Shown here one piece after another: positions 22,305 to 33,738 of a stretch of 64,000 nt of DNA. Origin of the DNA: Scolanthus callimorphus (taxonomy: Eukaryota; Cnidaria; Anthozoa; Actiniaria; Edwardsiidae); assembly GCA_033964015.1 (NCBI GenBank), contig CM066925.1:2803199-2867198 (forward strand), read 5' to 3'. How positions within the stretch are numbered: position 1 is the stretch's first letter; the number at the start of each line of letters is the position of its first letter. A model generated the notes under the pieces. It saw only the letters and a program-made list of their open reading frames with translations, had not been told where the DNA came from and searched no databases. A program made the position numbers and the translations under genes.

Positions 22305-22416
22305 CTATCTCGCAATTAATGCCGGTAAATTTATCTTCCAAGCATGCGCAGTAGTAGCCTTGTGTGGTCTCCTGACATGTGCCATTGTTATGGCATGTGA
22401 TGTCTTGGCATGGCGA
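22305..22416 (-). CDS. internal exon, first EGF-like domain
   Basis: A 112-bp exon with acceptor GGTTTTTAG and donor GTAAGT. It starts in phase 0 and ends in phase 1. It encodes an EGF domain with six cysteines (SPCQDITCHNNGTCQ, YYCACLE, NCE). The phase 0 start matches the phase 0 donor of the PAN exon at 27968-28303, and the phase 1 end matches the next EGF exon. These agreements are the main evidence that the exons belong to one gene. The long Met-led plus-strand frame across it is antisense noise. Confidence 0.75.
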
Positions 22417-22599
22417 CTAAAAACCAACAAAATCAAACAGCCCTGTTATATCTTCACTTCCTGCGATTTTCATAATTCAATTAATGTTGAATTTTACTTC
22501 AACTCTAAACGCAAAATGGATTCCATGAATCAAACTTTCAACCATAGATCTCGGCATGAGGAAGTCCAAGAAAAGTTCCACTTGATGAAAATAATTCTA

Positions 22600-22828
22600 G
22601 ACATCAATGGTCGGCACAGACTCTCCACGAACATCCTTCGGGGACAAGTTCCCCAGCGTGTACTCCCGTTTTTGCGTTTAAAATTTCAGTCGTGGGGACC
22701 CAAATACTTGTCCCAGGGAGAAGTCCCACGGATGAAACTGTTTTGATTCCTGGGACTTGTCCCTGGGACAAATTCTGCATTTTTCCAGTACTGTTTTGGG
22801 TTTCCTGTGGTTCACGCGTCCCAGGATA
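22600..22828. repeat. worn repeat with GGGACAAGT / ACTTGTCCC words
   Basis: ACTTGTCCC and GGGACAAGT occur several times in both orientations here. The related words GGACTTGTGTCGGGG and GACTAGTCCCTG occur near 25016-25090. It is a dispersed non-coding repeat. Confidence 0.4.
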
Positions 22829-22829
22829 A

Positions 22830-24150
22830 TGAAATTCACGATTGCACAGTCGCAATTTGTAATAATTGTCGCAATTCACGATTGCACAGTCGCAATTTGT
22901 AATACCTGTCGCAATTTGTAATATTTTCGCAATTTGTACTAATAAAAAAGCTGTCGCAATTTGTAATACCTATCGCAATTTATATAAAAAAGCTGTCGCA
23001 ATTTGTAATACGCCTCCGTCGCAATTTGTAATAAACAAAGCTGTCGCAATTTGTAATATTCGTTGTCACGATGTGTAATAATCAAACATCAAACAGCAAA
23101 AGTAATTAAACTGAGCATGGTTTCTGTCATTTAACTAAACTGATTTCGATATTTCTGCAAGGTTTTATTCATAAACATTTTTGCAGACAAGTCATAAATG
23201 CCGCGTACAAAGCCATGCTGGAATGGCAACTTCTCCAATCTCCATTTCGATTCTCCATACTCTTTCCTCAAAGCATGTAACCTGCACATTTGCGAGAGAT
23301 TTGCACGAGAACCACTGGGATTTGACTTCTGAAAGTTTTATTTTGCGAGTTTTCGGAGCCCTATTTTTACTACATACCTTAACACAACATAAAGCAGCGG
23401 CTTTCGAAAGTGACTCCAAGTGAAAGTCATACAATGTATCACCACCTCCCTCATATATCTCACAGTTTTGGAAATCTGCATTTTCGAATAAAATTATCCA
23501 ATTAAAGGCCCATCAAAAACCGAGAGCCTTTGCGGACTCTTAGCCAATCAGAGCAGCCGAAAAACAATGGATCAATTTGAAAACAAAAGAAAACGGGGCG
23601 CAAAGGCTCCCGGTTGGTGATGGGCCTTTTAAAGGAATGTTATGGAAGCGGTGTGGTTTGAGCGATATTAGCGCTGCCCGGTTTTGTGGAGATACCGACA
23701 CACTGATGCACACTTGTACCATGGAAAGTAATTTATAAATCTGCGGCGCCTTCTTGATTTGCGGATGGGCGTACATACAATGTTGGCTGTGTAGAGCAAC
23801 TTGCGTATGTAGATGAGTTGTATATCTGGCTAGCTGCACTCAGTGTGGGATCGTGACGAATATTATTAAACTGTTGCCTGAAATCCTTTCTTTTAAACGG
23901 AGGCTGTGGCACCAATTGTAATTATCAATGGTTGTTTATTACAAATTGCGACGGAAGTGTATTACAAATTGCGACAGCTTTGTTTATTACAAATTGCGAC
24001 GGAGGTGTATTACAAATTGCGACAGCTTTTTTATTAAAAATTGCGACGACTTTATTTCAAATTGCGATAGGTAATACCAATTGCGACAACTTTATTACAA
24101 ATTGCGACAGGCATTACAAATTGCGACAATTTTTACAAATTGTGACTGTA
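22830..24150. mobile_element. non-autonomous element with arrays of subterminal inverted repeats
   Basis: The left array (about 22849-23085) has about ten copies of GTCGCAATTTGTAATA. The right array (about 23935-24145) has about nine copies of the reverse complement. The order of spacer variants is mirrored: AAACAAAGCT and CGCCTCC spacers occur in both arms. Repeated subterminal motifs are transposase-binding arrays in several DNA transposon families. The 850-bp interior has no transposase and carries a nested MITE at 23502-23633. Short open frames across the arrays are repeat artefacts. It lies in the intron between the PAN and first EGF exons. Confidence 0.7.
23502..23633. repeat. MITE family 2, copy 2, nested
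   Basis: About 130 bp matching 15604-15733 with few differences; the left terminal repeat has CATCAAAAACCG where the other has CATCACCAACCG. It is inserted inside the element with subterminal repeats. Confidence 0.75.
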
Positions 24151-24297
24151 CACACGATCTTATGCAAGATGGCTCAAAACGTCATTCTTGAAGGTGTGGT
24201 GAAGAAGAAGGAGGTAAAAACTCGTCGTGGAGTCAGCGGGTTCGACGAGTTCCCGCTCCCCGCGAATTCTCTCGTAGTGTGTGCGGTCAGGAGCCCA

Positions 24298-24739
24298 TAA
24301 GTAGGAGCTTTCGCCTAACCTATATAGTTGAGGCAGCGCATTTCCTGACCTAGTTATTTTCAGATCCGAATTTGCATTTAAAATTTGTTGCTGGTTCCCC
24401 AAGAGGTCCGCACAGTGCCGAAACACAAGATTGCGGCGGAGGCCAAAACGCGATTTTTCGGGGTATTTTAAGGTTAGAACTTCTGCTATAATTGTTATCC
24501 CAGATACCGAACCGAGTAATGAACTTCTATAGACATTTACATGAGGAATTTGACTCGCAGAGTCAGTCTTCACTTCTTTCCGCCATGTTTATCGATGGCG
24601 ATAATTTATACAATATCAAGACTTGGACGCTGACTGGACAGTTTCTACAACGTTTCGCGCCAAATTTGTTCTAAAAATAGATAGGTCAGGAAAAACGCTG
24701 CCTCACGGACCAAGCACCAAAGATGAAAGCTCCTACTTA
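24298..24739. mobile_element. MITE with about 65-bp imperfect terminal inverted repeats
   Basis: Begins TAAGTAGGAGCTTTC and ends with its complement. Similarity extends inward through GAGGCAGCG and TTCCTGACCTA. There is no coding sequence. It abuts the next MITE at 24740. CTCCTACTTATGAGCTTCTGG in the triplicated region (for example about 32436) resembles one end. Confidence 0.65.
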
Positions 24740-24992
24740 GAGCGGATTTCACATGACTGTCGTGAAAGCAATTGCAATTGAGCAATCACTAGCCAATGAG
24801 AATCGAGAGAAATCACCACTTGCTCCTAAATGGCTTTTTTTCTCAGCCAATCACAAGCCGAACCAATTACTAAGTAATTACACAATTGTATTTACTAAAG
24901 AATTTGATTGGCTGAGAAAAACGAGTAGCCAATGAGAACGCAGAGCAATCGCAATTACATAACAAATCACGACGGTCATGTGAAATCCGCTC
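24740..24992. mobile_element. TA-flanked MITE family 3, copy 1
   Basis: 253 bp with terminal inverted repeats GAGCGGATTTCACATGACTG and its complement, flanked by TA on each side. A close relative at 49957-50208 has a clear TA target duplication with empty sites in sister units, suggesting a Tc1/mariner-type mechanism. The interior has AGCCAATGAGAA, AGCCAATCACAAGC and TTGGCTGAGAAAA in both orientations. Confidence 0.75.
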
Positions 24993-24999
24993 TATTGGC

Positions 25000-25940
25000 T
25001 CCTGGTAAGGTACGTGGGACTTGTGTCGGGGATTTGTCCCTTACACCTTCACACTAGGAGACTGATCCCCGCGACTAGTCCCTGTGACTTAGGGAAGAGG
25101 TCAAAACACTTGTACTCGACTGGTACCCAATTTTTTCAGGGGAGGTGGTGGGTACCGGCATCTACCCCCTTAGGTACCCAATACCCCTTTTTCAGACCTC
25201 ATTTTCTCAGCATGATCTAGGGGTACCTGTTTTTATTGCACATATGGAGCATTCACCTTTTTAATATCTCTATTTAAGGAGATACTTGCTCCTAAAATTC
25301 AGCTCTGAGAGGTAGGTGGCTCCGGCACCTACCCCCTGCCTGGCCCCCACCCCCAAATTAGGTCCCAAAAAGGTACGGATGTTTTGACCTATTCCCTTAG
25401 CAAGCGCAAGCCTAAAATCAACATTAATTTAGACACGCAAGCGCAAGCGCTGCGTCTGCGTTTGCGTTTGCGTTCTATTGTGAGCTATCTAAGGGGAGTA
25501 TATGAGGTTGGATATAATACTGGCGCTTGCATATGAACACGCATACGGTGGAGTATTTATGTGCCCACAATGACAGCATTTTCTCACAGGACACAACTGC
25601 CTTTCCGTCGGAGTCTGATGCTTCGTGGAGCTCAATCGGAATGTTCTAAATATAGCCGTGGCGCCGATGATGATACCGTAATAACCCAAATATTTAACAA
25701 TTAGTCGCCGAAGGGCCCGAGGCCCTTCTCCGCTGCAATTGTCGCCTGAGGGGACATTTATTGAATGCCCCTATAGCGAGTTCTGCCGAACTTTGTGTTT
25801 CCTTTGAACCTTTAGTTGCGTCATTGGGTGGTTAAAAGGTGGTGTCCATCACGAATCACGAACTGGGTCTTCAGGCTTTCACGAAGAAAATCACGAATCA
25901 CGGAAGAAAAAAATTAAAAATCACGAGTCACAGCACGCTG
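25000..25940. other. intron; repeats, no exon seen
   Basis: GTACC-rich and GCGCAAGC/TTTGCGTT short repeats (25140-25480), then ATCACGAATCACG repeats at about 25850-25930. No exon is supported. Confidence 0.4.
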
Positions 25941-26090
25941 AGAATTGACCGTTTTCACGATGTTGTGAGAACAATACCCTTGAGCCGTTCCGACTCGTTC
26001 TGGTGAAGACGGCTTTTGTTATTCAAAACAGGCAAACATTGTTCTCATCCCATTTATGTTGCGTGCGCAACATCGTGAAAACTGCCAATT
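25940..26090. repeat. dispersed repeat, inverted partner of 20325-20456
   Basis: Starts AATTGACCGTTTTCACGATG and continues GTTGTGAGAACAATACCC, the reverse complement of the end of 20325-20456. The word CATTGTTCTCATCCCA is also shared in inverted orientation. Confidence 0.55.
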
Positions 26091-27844
26091 CACAGATCAC
26101 TAGTGAGACGGCTTTTACGAATCAAGGCTTTAATTTAGCTAATGGCGATCAACGTTTTTCAAAAAACGCGCACAACAAAAACTCATTGCCGGTCGATTGA
26201 ACTGACTCGTACAGTCGTTTTTCGCGAGAAATTAATCGTGGAATTCGCAATGACTATATCAGCATATCTGGAATTGACCCCTTAGCCTTAAAGAAAGCCC
26301 CCAAAAATTAGCGCAAAAGCTCGGGTTGCCTGAGTGCTTTGCTGAATCATGGAGTCTCCATGGTTGAATTCACGCTTGAAAAGCATTGAATTCCACGCTA
26401 AATCTCGATCTTTCTGGCCAATCAGCGCGCTTCTAATACTTTATCCATGGGCTACTTGTTTTTTGAGTATTTTAAGATAACTAGCGAGGAGGACATCGTG
26501 GAATTAAACCCTAGGATCTCCTTGATTTGATTAAATCTCCCGTAGGGTAGTCCTGAAAGCCATGAAAAGAACACTGTTTGACAGTTCTATGAATAGTGTT
26601 CAACTGTTCTGCTGAGGATTTAAAATTACATTTCCCAAGAAACAAACACCCGGAAACAAATTGCCAGCTGCAAGCCCTCAGTGTCAGCCTTGAAATTAGT
26701 TTTAAGCCGTGCTGGGGCTAATTTACACTCAGGATGAGCGGGATTGAAACAAGAAGAGAGCAGAAAAAGTGCGATAAAATAACAACGGAAACAAATCGTG
26801 TCCTGTTAATATAATCAAAACTAAATACCATTGCCCTGTCAAATAAAAATATCGCAATGGCTTACTAAGACAAAACGTTATACAGCTGAAAGGACATTTT
26901 CGCGGCAACACACTTCGTTTGTTCCTAGTATTAACAATATTGTTCACATGAAACATACGTCTTATTGATTGAACATGATTGAACGGTGTTGTGTGTTGCT
27001 AAATGGGTAATTCTCGTTTACATACGAGGCCATTTGTTTCAAGTTTTTGTTTTACTTGATTTGTCTTTGAGGTACGTCAACTATAGTTGAATAACTAAGT
27101 AGATAGAGGTATAAATGACATACATGCAGCTAGCAACTCTGTTTCACACATACATGCAGCTAGCAACTCTGTTTCACACATACATGCAGCTAGCAACTCT
27201 GTTCAGCGCACTAAGTATCTTACAAGCTAATTAACGAGCACATTGAGTCCGACATGCCGTTATATTCCTATACTTTCAAAAAGCTTCGATATTCCAGAGA
27301 TTCCATTCATTACTAAATATAAAATATTCGCATCTCAACTAGATGCCAAATATTAAAACTAGTTTCCCAAATATTCAAACATTTTTTCAAAATTCAAAGT
27401 AATCCGAAACCCAATATTCAATTTTTCAAACTAATTTCAAAATTCCACTTTAACCCCCTCAGAACCTCCCAATGGAGAGTAGTAGGAATTTCGGGCGGAA
27501 TTTTTAATTAAGTTCTTCGAAACCCTTATGATTGAGCCTTTGCAAAATTGCAAATGATAACATAGCTAATGCATACCTGCATGGGATTTGCAAAGGGTAA
27601 TTTTCCCTCTATATTACTTTGTGGAAGTATGGACAACGATCTCTCCTAATTGAACTTCTACAAAAAATCATCATTTTCATCAGAGAATAGACAAAAAGTG
27701 CTCATTTCAAATCTTCATTTTAAAATTGCGCACCTAAAACACAGAAGACCAAACCGCAGGATTACACAGATTATATCCAATGTTTTCAAATAAATAGTTA
27801 TTGAATTCTGAAAAACAAATATTAAGTTCACAAGAATAAGGTAA
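26091..27844. other. intron sequence with a 3-copy 30-bp tandem repeat
   Basis: 27119-27206 holds three copies of a 30-bp unit containing TACATGCAGCTAGCAACTCT; the third copy diverges after CTCTGTT. The rest is AT-rich with no supported exon. Confidence 0.5.
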
Positions 27845-27967
27845 CGGAGTGTGATAATTGCTAGTGTGTTACTGTAGATCCTCCTACAAAATTAACATTA
27901 AAGAAAACATTGAAAAACATCTAGTAGATAATCATTCATGAATAAAGTGCTACCTTTTTCTACTCAC

Positions 27968-28303
27968 ATGCACAGTAAAAAAATCGAAATCCTCGTTGTT
28001 CTGTAGTAAATGAAAATGTTGTAACCCATCTACTGAAAACAGCTCACACATCTGCCCAGTTCCATTTTGTTGCTTCCCATTATTGAACGACAAACATTTT
28101 GTTTCTGCGAGGCACATCTGCGCGCAGTCAAAGTTGCCATCAACAAGCTGCCTATTTAGTAAATCACTCTCTGGGTACTCAAACTTGGTGTTACGATGTA
28201 GTCTGTAAGTTCTGCTACGAAATTCCTTTGGAGAAACACGATAAACAATGAGAAAGATATTCTGAAGACAGAAAAAGAAATGTAGCACGGTCGATCTCGC
28301 CAT
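27968..28303 (-). CDS. first exon: signal peptide and PAN/apple domain of the PAN-EGF-EGF-D8C gene
   Basis: 112 codons from the ATG at 28303 to a GTGAGT donor (phase 0). A hydrophobic signal peptide (FFFCLQNIFLIVY) is followed by a PAN/apple-type domain with cysteines in DCAQMC, TKC and QMCELF. The phase 0 donor fits the phase 0 acceptor of the EGF exon at 22416. The joined exons predict a secreted protein: signal, PAN, EGF, EGF, D8C. PAN domains bind protein or carbohydrate. This is the copy positioned to be the working first exon; the other two are duplicated orphans. Upstream, a CACGTCATGTGACGTCAC palindrome at about 28341 could be a promoter element. Confidence 0.75.
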
Positions 28304-28548
28304 TTCTCAATACTTCATGATAGAGTCACCATAAGTCACGTCACGTCATGTGACGTCACTAGCGAACTAACAACCTCTTGAGTCTCATTCCAAAATCAAC
28401 TCGGCAGGCGTCCTCGTTCCCGTGCCTCCTCTGTTTTGACGGATTCTGATTGGCTAATATGAGACACGCCTAAATCGAGGAATGCTCACTGGCACTTAGA
28501 ATTTTTTTCTAAACAAGCGCTCACCTACAGAAATGAAAAAAAGAATTA

Positions 28549-28625
28549 TGAAAATCATCAGGGTTCAAACTTGTAACTTTCCAGTTACTATACCCAAACC
28601 CTTATAACCACTACGCTATGAGTGA
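28549..28625 (-). ncRNA. tRNA-like SINE promoter, unit A
   Basis: The minus strand has A box TAGCGTAGTGG and B box AGTTTGAACCC in tRNA spacing. Acceptor pairing is poor, so it is a SINE head or degenerate tRNA. Copies are present in the other units. Confidence 0.45.
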
Positions 28626-30253
28626 ATTCGCTGGTTCGGACAGCTCGTGTTATTGATTACGTACCTTCTTTAATAGAACGAGGCATATACTATAAAAATA
28701 TGCTAAAACGATGTATTAACCCTTATCCTGACTAATAGTCCGTTGGTAGTTCAAATATTTTGAATGTTTTTAGGTCAATTTGAAGTAATATTATCAAAAA
28801 TATCGTTAACTTATTCATGGTGAGCATTCCTCCATTTAGGAATGACGCAGAAGTATGTTTGTCCGCCATTTTGAAAACTGAAGTAACGGTTGAGAAAATG
28901 ATCATGTATGGATGTCCTGTAGCAGATTTGGTATGACTGAACCATTGTGGCTTGTCCTGCTGTAGATGTTGTAGATAATATGATGAAATCGCGTAGTCGC
29001 GGCACGTTCGCGACGAGGCAAAACTTTGTCGCGGCACATTTCACAGTCATACGAAATCTGCTCTAGAATACGACTTCCGGTTTATCTACTTACAGAGTCT
29101 CGTACAGTCAGCATGACCGAGAAGCATGACCGTGCTTTGCCGCGTTTCGAGAGTTAGCTCTTCGTCGGAGCGAAGATATAGTTTCTTTGCTCCAACGAAA
29201 AGCTAACTCTAGAAACTTTAGCAAAACACCAGGTTCTCCATGGCGTTTAACATAAATATCAACCTTTGGTTATCATTGTCCATATTAAAGCACTATCGTA
29301 GAGGAGGGCATAGGGGACCCTCGAATACCGTAATATCGTGTCCAAATACGCAAAACCGTAATATCGCGTGAAAAATTCGCAAATACCGCGATGTCGGGTC
29401 TAGAATTCGCACACAATATAATAATTGCACTTGACTGGCCGCGTAAATAAACTGGTTCAGGAAGCCAAACACAGAACATTTCGCATGGTGTAACAGGTCT
29501 ACGAAATATCAGTCACCGCAGACAAAGATAATACCGAATTACCGTCATTTCTGATTTTTTCCCGAAAAACCGCGTGTTCTAAAGTCTCATCCCGCATTTG
29601 AGCGGAGTCAGAATATCGAAATATCGCGTCCTTAGTATTACCGAAATATCGAGGCAAATTTGTTCGAATGCCGTAGTACCGCGCTCTATCATACTTCCTG
29701 ATCCTTTCTTACAAAAATCGTAACATGGATCTTTGTTACGGATTTTAGTGGCACTGTCTCTACTGTGACTCTACTGATCCGTATTCTCGGTGAACCTGCA
29801 GGGTCATTAAATCCGGCAATTATGAGAGAGCTGAAATTAGACTGGGATATATGTTTTCTTCGTTTAGTAATTTCCGGGTTTAGCAAACATTTTAATGAAA
29901 CAAGTGCTACAGTTAGCCAACTTACCGGCGCCGTTGTCCATGTTATTTACCGGAAATCACAACCTTCATGTTAAAAAGAAAAAAAACAACATTTTAGATA
30001 TCCTGCTTTAATGTTGAATAATAACACGAAGAAAGGCTGATACTACGCGATAAATCTTAACAGGACAGTGGCATGATAGAGTCCAAACTGAAAGTCTATA
30101 AACAACCGTGGACAGCTGTTTCGACCTTTATTAATCAAAGCGGAAGGATGGTGTGAAGTAATCTCCCACCCTACCTGCGTTCCGCTTCATGGAGCGAAAG
30201 TCAAGTTTCACCCAAAATGGTTAGCATGTAAAACATTTTTAATTCTGAGTTTG
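28626..30253. other. intergenic DNA of unit A
   Basis: Between the PAN exon and the A-only insertion. Contains degenerate AATATCGCGT / AAATACCGCGAT-type repeats at about 29325-29700 and a GAGTTAGCTCTTCG...GAAAAGCTAACTC hairpin at about 29150-29210. No coding sequence is supported. Confidence 0.5.
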
Positions 30254-31162
30254 TAGCGGAGCTCCTTAGCGGCCGAAGGCCGCAGAGCGGAGCACCATAG
30301 GTATCGCAGGAAGAACTCAATAGCTCAAAGTAGAACTCAGGTATACGATCGACTTCATTTTTCATGGTTCAGCGGTATTCCCACTATAGTATCGCTGGCG
30401 CGTCCGCGCGTGTCTGTCTGCGTGCCCCACCACAGGCAAACCAAGACTCTTCTCCGTTTATTACTCATATCTCAGGAAGGAATGAACCTCAGACAACCAA
30501 ACTTGGGTGAAGTTGTCTAGGTGGCAAGGGGGATGAAACTGCTTGGTCACGTGGTATGACGTCATCGATGACGTCATCATATGAGAAAAAGAATATATCT
30601 CGGGAAGGGATGAACCTCAGATAACCAAACTTGGGTGAAGTTGTCTAGGTGTCAGGCGGGGTGAAACTGCCTGGTCACGTGATATGACGTCATCGATGAC
30701 GTCATCATAGGAGAAAAATAATATATCTCGGGAAGGGATGAACCTCAGATAACCAAACTTGGCGTGAAGTTGTCTAGGTGGCAAGGGGGGTGAAACTGCC
30801 TGGTCACGTGGTATGACGTCATCATAAGAGAAAAATAATATATCTCGGGAAGGGATGAACCTCTGACAACAAACTTGGGCGAAGTTGTCTAGGTGTCAAG
30901 CGGGGTGAAACTGCCTGGTCACGTGATATGACGTCATCGATGACGTCATTATAGGAGAAAAAGAATATATCTCGGGAAGGGATGAACCTCAGACAATCTT
31001 AGGTGAAGTTTTCTTAGTGGCAAGGGGATGCAAGCTATAGTCACGTGGTATGACGGTGACAGGCTACTTAATGTACAATGCATGGCAACTTTTTTCTCTC
31101 ATTAACACAGAAAAAAAGTACCTGGGAGCTCCGCTTTTAGCCAGCGGCTAAATCTATATATT
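30254..31162. mobile_element. unit A-only insertion with an internal minisatellite of TGACGTCA palindromes
   Basis: Absent from B and C, where TTTGTAACTT reads through. The left end AGCGGAGCTCC (30255-30265) has its complement at 31125-31135, and the TTAGC/GCGGCTAA words nearby are also inverted. The interior (about 30455-31065) is five copies of a unit of roughly 120 bp with ATATCTCGGGAAGGGATGAA, TTGTCTAGGTG and TGGTCACGTG. Three of these units carry two TGACGTCA palindromes and one carries one, seven in all. There is no coding sequence. Confidence 0.75.
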
Positions 31163-31359
31163 AACTTTACTTATTTTAGTTATGTTTAATTAGAGTGGGC
31201 TTTGACAATGGAATGCAGACAAACATGAGCCCGAGCGGTCATAGCCTGCGATCTCGCTGAGTGTTTTTTTTTTGCACATTTTTTTTGGCGCGCGGGATTC
31301 CTGTGTGGAGGTGATTAATAATTCATAGGCTTCACGGTTCTATTGTTTATGTCTATTAA

Positions 31360-31786
31360 GTAATGGTCCGTATAAGAACTAGGCAAGCCAACGGCAATTT
31401 TCTATTGAAAATATAGGCAATTTCATTTGATAAACCATGAATTCAGTAAATTCACTATGCTAGAAAAACTTGTCTGAGTATTTTTAGGGATGTATAAGCA
31501 CATGTGGTACTCACAAACAGGATATGCAATTTTAAAATACTTTGTGTGTGGGGAACCTAGCGTAAAATGCTGATTCTCACTCCTTTGTTCTTCTGCAATC
31601 TGATTGGTCTAGAGACTTTGTGTTGCCATATTTTCTCAAAGCAAGTCGACATCTATCAATTTTTCACTTGTATTGTGTTACTAGTCATGACCACTTTCTG
31701 TGGGCAAAAAAGGACATATCCTACGTGGGGAACCTTCAATGCCGTTGAACAATGGAAGTTTGCCTAGTTCTTGCATGGATGATTAC
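31360..31786. mobile_element. TTAA-flanked MITE, unit A copy
   Basis: 427 bp with TTAA on both sides (31356-31359 and 31787-31790). The ends are imperfect inverted repeats: GTAATGGTCCGTATAAGAAC against the complement of a right end that reads GTAATCATCC..GCAAGAACTAGGC. Unit C has a single TTAA at the matching place, an empty site. TTAA duplication is diagnostic of piggyBac-type transposition. It is non-autonomous. Unit B has it at 39209-39636. Confidence 0.75.
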
Positions 31787-31799
31787 TTAATTATTATCA

Positions 31800-33550
31800 C
31801 CTCCACTGTGAGTATCCCATCTAGCCACGACCAGATAATATCAGCACTTCTTCTCCCCCGCGACACAGGAATCCCGCGCGCCAAAAAAAAAGAAAGAGAA
31901 AAAAGTAAAAATCAAATATCGAGAAATTCCTTGGAGAACCGGCTCGCAGGCTGGAGCGGGCAGAATCATTGGATGTTTCTCGACGCACATCTCCGTAGTA
32001 ATATGTTTTGTGAATAACCCGGACTCGTACACAGTCGCTAAAACAATTAAGAAAAAAAGAACAAGAAGGCGGGCGCGAAGGCTTCTGGGAGGAGAAATGA
32101 TGGCAGTCGAGACTGATGGCATCTGCTTCACAACTAGTCAGTTGAGGGCAGAAGTTAGCTTATTAAGTTGTCGATGTTCCTCTTGTAGCCTACTGCTTTG
32201 CTATGTGTTGCACCCTGGCCTCTACATCACTAGATTTGCTTCATTTTGGCAAAGGGATAAAGTAAAAAAAAAAAACGCTAAACTAGAAAGAAGGAAGATT
32301 TCGTATTCCGTGCGCCTGCTGCATGTATATGACGTAATTTCTTTACTTCTCTCTGATTGGTATATTTTCGCGCGAAAATCTAAAAATAGCCCAAGCCATA
32401 AAACACATGCAAGAACCACCCATTAGGGGATGCACGCTCCTACTTATGAGCTTCTGGTACGAGTCTGCGAATAACCCATGGGCCACTTTCACCTAAGTTT
32501 GTAAGAACGTTCGCGTCTCAAGCTGTAGCCGATCAGTTTCTGGCGCGCCCAAACTTACACATGGTAAATATAAGACAGGAAAAATACTTTATTGCATGGT
32601 GCTATCAATTCATATACAGAAATATTACAAACTAATCAACAACCTTATAACAAAGACCCTAACATTAGCACTAATTTTCGTGTGACTTTAATTTCGCGAT
32701 TTAAAAAAAAGTACCCTCATGTATTTCTTGCTTTCTCAATTTAATAAAGGAACATACGTCTATTTATTGCGTTAATGGTAACGTTAAGCATAAGAATACA
32801 ATATCTGACTGTGCCTATGTTTTTTTTGTTATTAATTCAGCAATAAGAAGTGTAAAATAATGATAAAATCTCATTCGAAATTAATTCCCTAAGAATTTTC
32901 CATCAAAATCGTGAAACTAAGGAAACAGCGAAATATGCCGTCCCTTTTTTCGCGAAATTAAGTGCCCGCGAAAATTGGTACCAATAAAGTAACACTGGGT
33001 AGGAAGGGGCGGAACCAGCGTGATTGATAGGTTTGCGAGTTTGGCTGAAAAATAGTTGGTCGGATGACCTTTTTTTTTACAAACTTCAAGAAAGTGCTGC
33101 CGTTTTTTTACGAATCCACACAGGCCTCGGGCAGAGAAAAAAAGATGGCGACCAAGAGAACGATGATTCTCGAACATCGGCAAGTTCTGGTCAATTTTCC
33201 TGCCTTTTTCGCTAATATGAGAAAAATACTTGACAGACTTCCTAAGTTGGATCTCCTAATAAGGAAGTCTTGCAACGTCATTGTGATTGTCGCAAGTCAG
33301 TTTTTTGGTGACATTTTCTTGATATACTCAAGAAAATAAACGAAACGAGATCTTCATGCTGGTCCGCCCCTCACTATACCGTAGCTATTTGAAAATGAAC
33401 CATAAAAGAGTACGTAAAAACCCTTACACAAGAAGAGAAGATATAGTGTTAGGAATTGCCTTTGTGGTTTTGTGTAGTTTGTTGTTCCGCAAACTCGCTA
33501 CAAACACTCGCTTTTGAAAAAACCGCCCACACTCAAACCGGGATGGAAAA
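31800..33550. other. intergenic DNA of unit A, no supported gene
   Basis: Contains an inverted pair GGCGCGCGGGATTCCTGTG (about 31288) and CACAGGAATCCCGCGCGCC (about 31864) flanking the TTAA element. The open frame at about 33064-33339 is conserved in unit B but disrupted in unit C; it has no recognisable domain, so I do not call it a gene. Confidence 0.45.
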
Positions 33551-33560
33551 ATTGTGTAAA

Positions 33561-33738
33561 CCCAAGCCTGGTAGAGCGGATCCCATTCAACTGCAGTACA
33601 ACCCAACGCAAAATAAACACCAGTTCTAGTAGGAGTCTAGTTCACCAGTTCTAGTAGGACCCAAGCCTGGTAGAGCGGATCCCATTCGACTGCAGTACAA
33701 CCCAACGCAAAATAAACACCAGTTCTAGTAGGAGTCAA
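33561..33738. repeat. 99-bp tandem repeat, two copies (unit A)
   Basis: The unit begins CCCAAGCCTGGTAGAGCGGA. There are two copies here, three in unit B (41415-41691) and one in unit C (51809-51888), so it is a copy-number-variable minisatellite. Confidence 0.85.

Noticed and set aside
22849..23085. CRISPR-like array of short repeats
   Set aside because: Spacers are 1-12 bp and the array has a mirrored partner; it is a transposon subterminal repeat in animal DNA.
23932..24300. 122-codon plus-strand frame with a repeated peptide ITNCDG
   Set aside because: It is a translation of the ATTACAAATTGCGAC array.
33064..33339. 91-codon plus-strand frame conserved in units A and B
   Set aside because: Low-complexity peptide, disrupted in unit C; conservation is explained by recent duplication.
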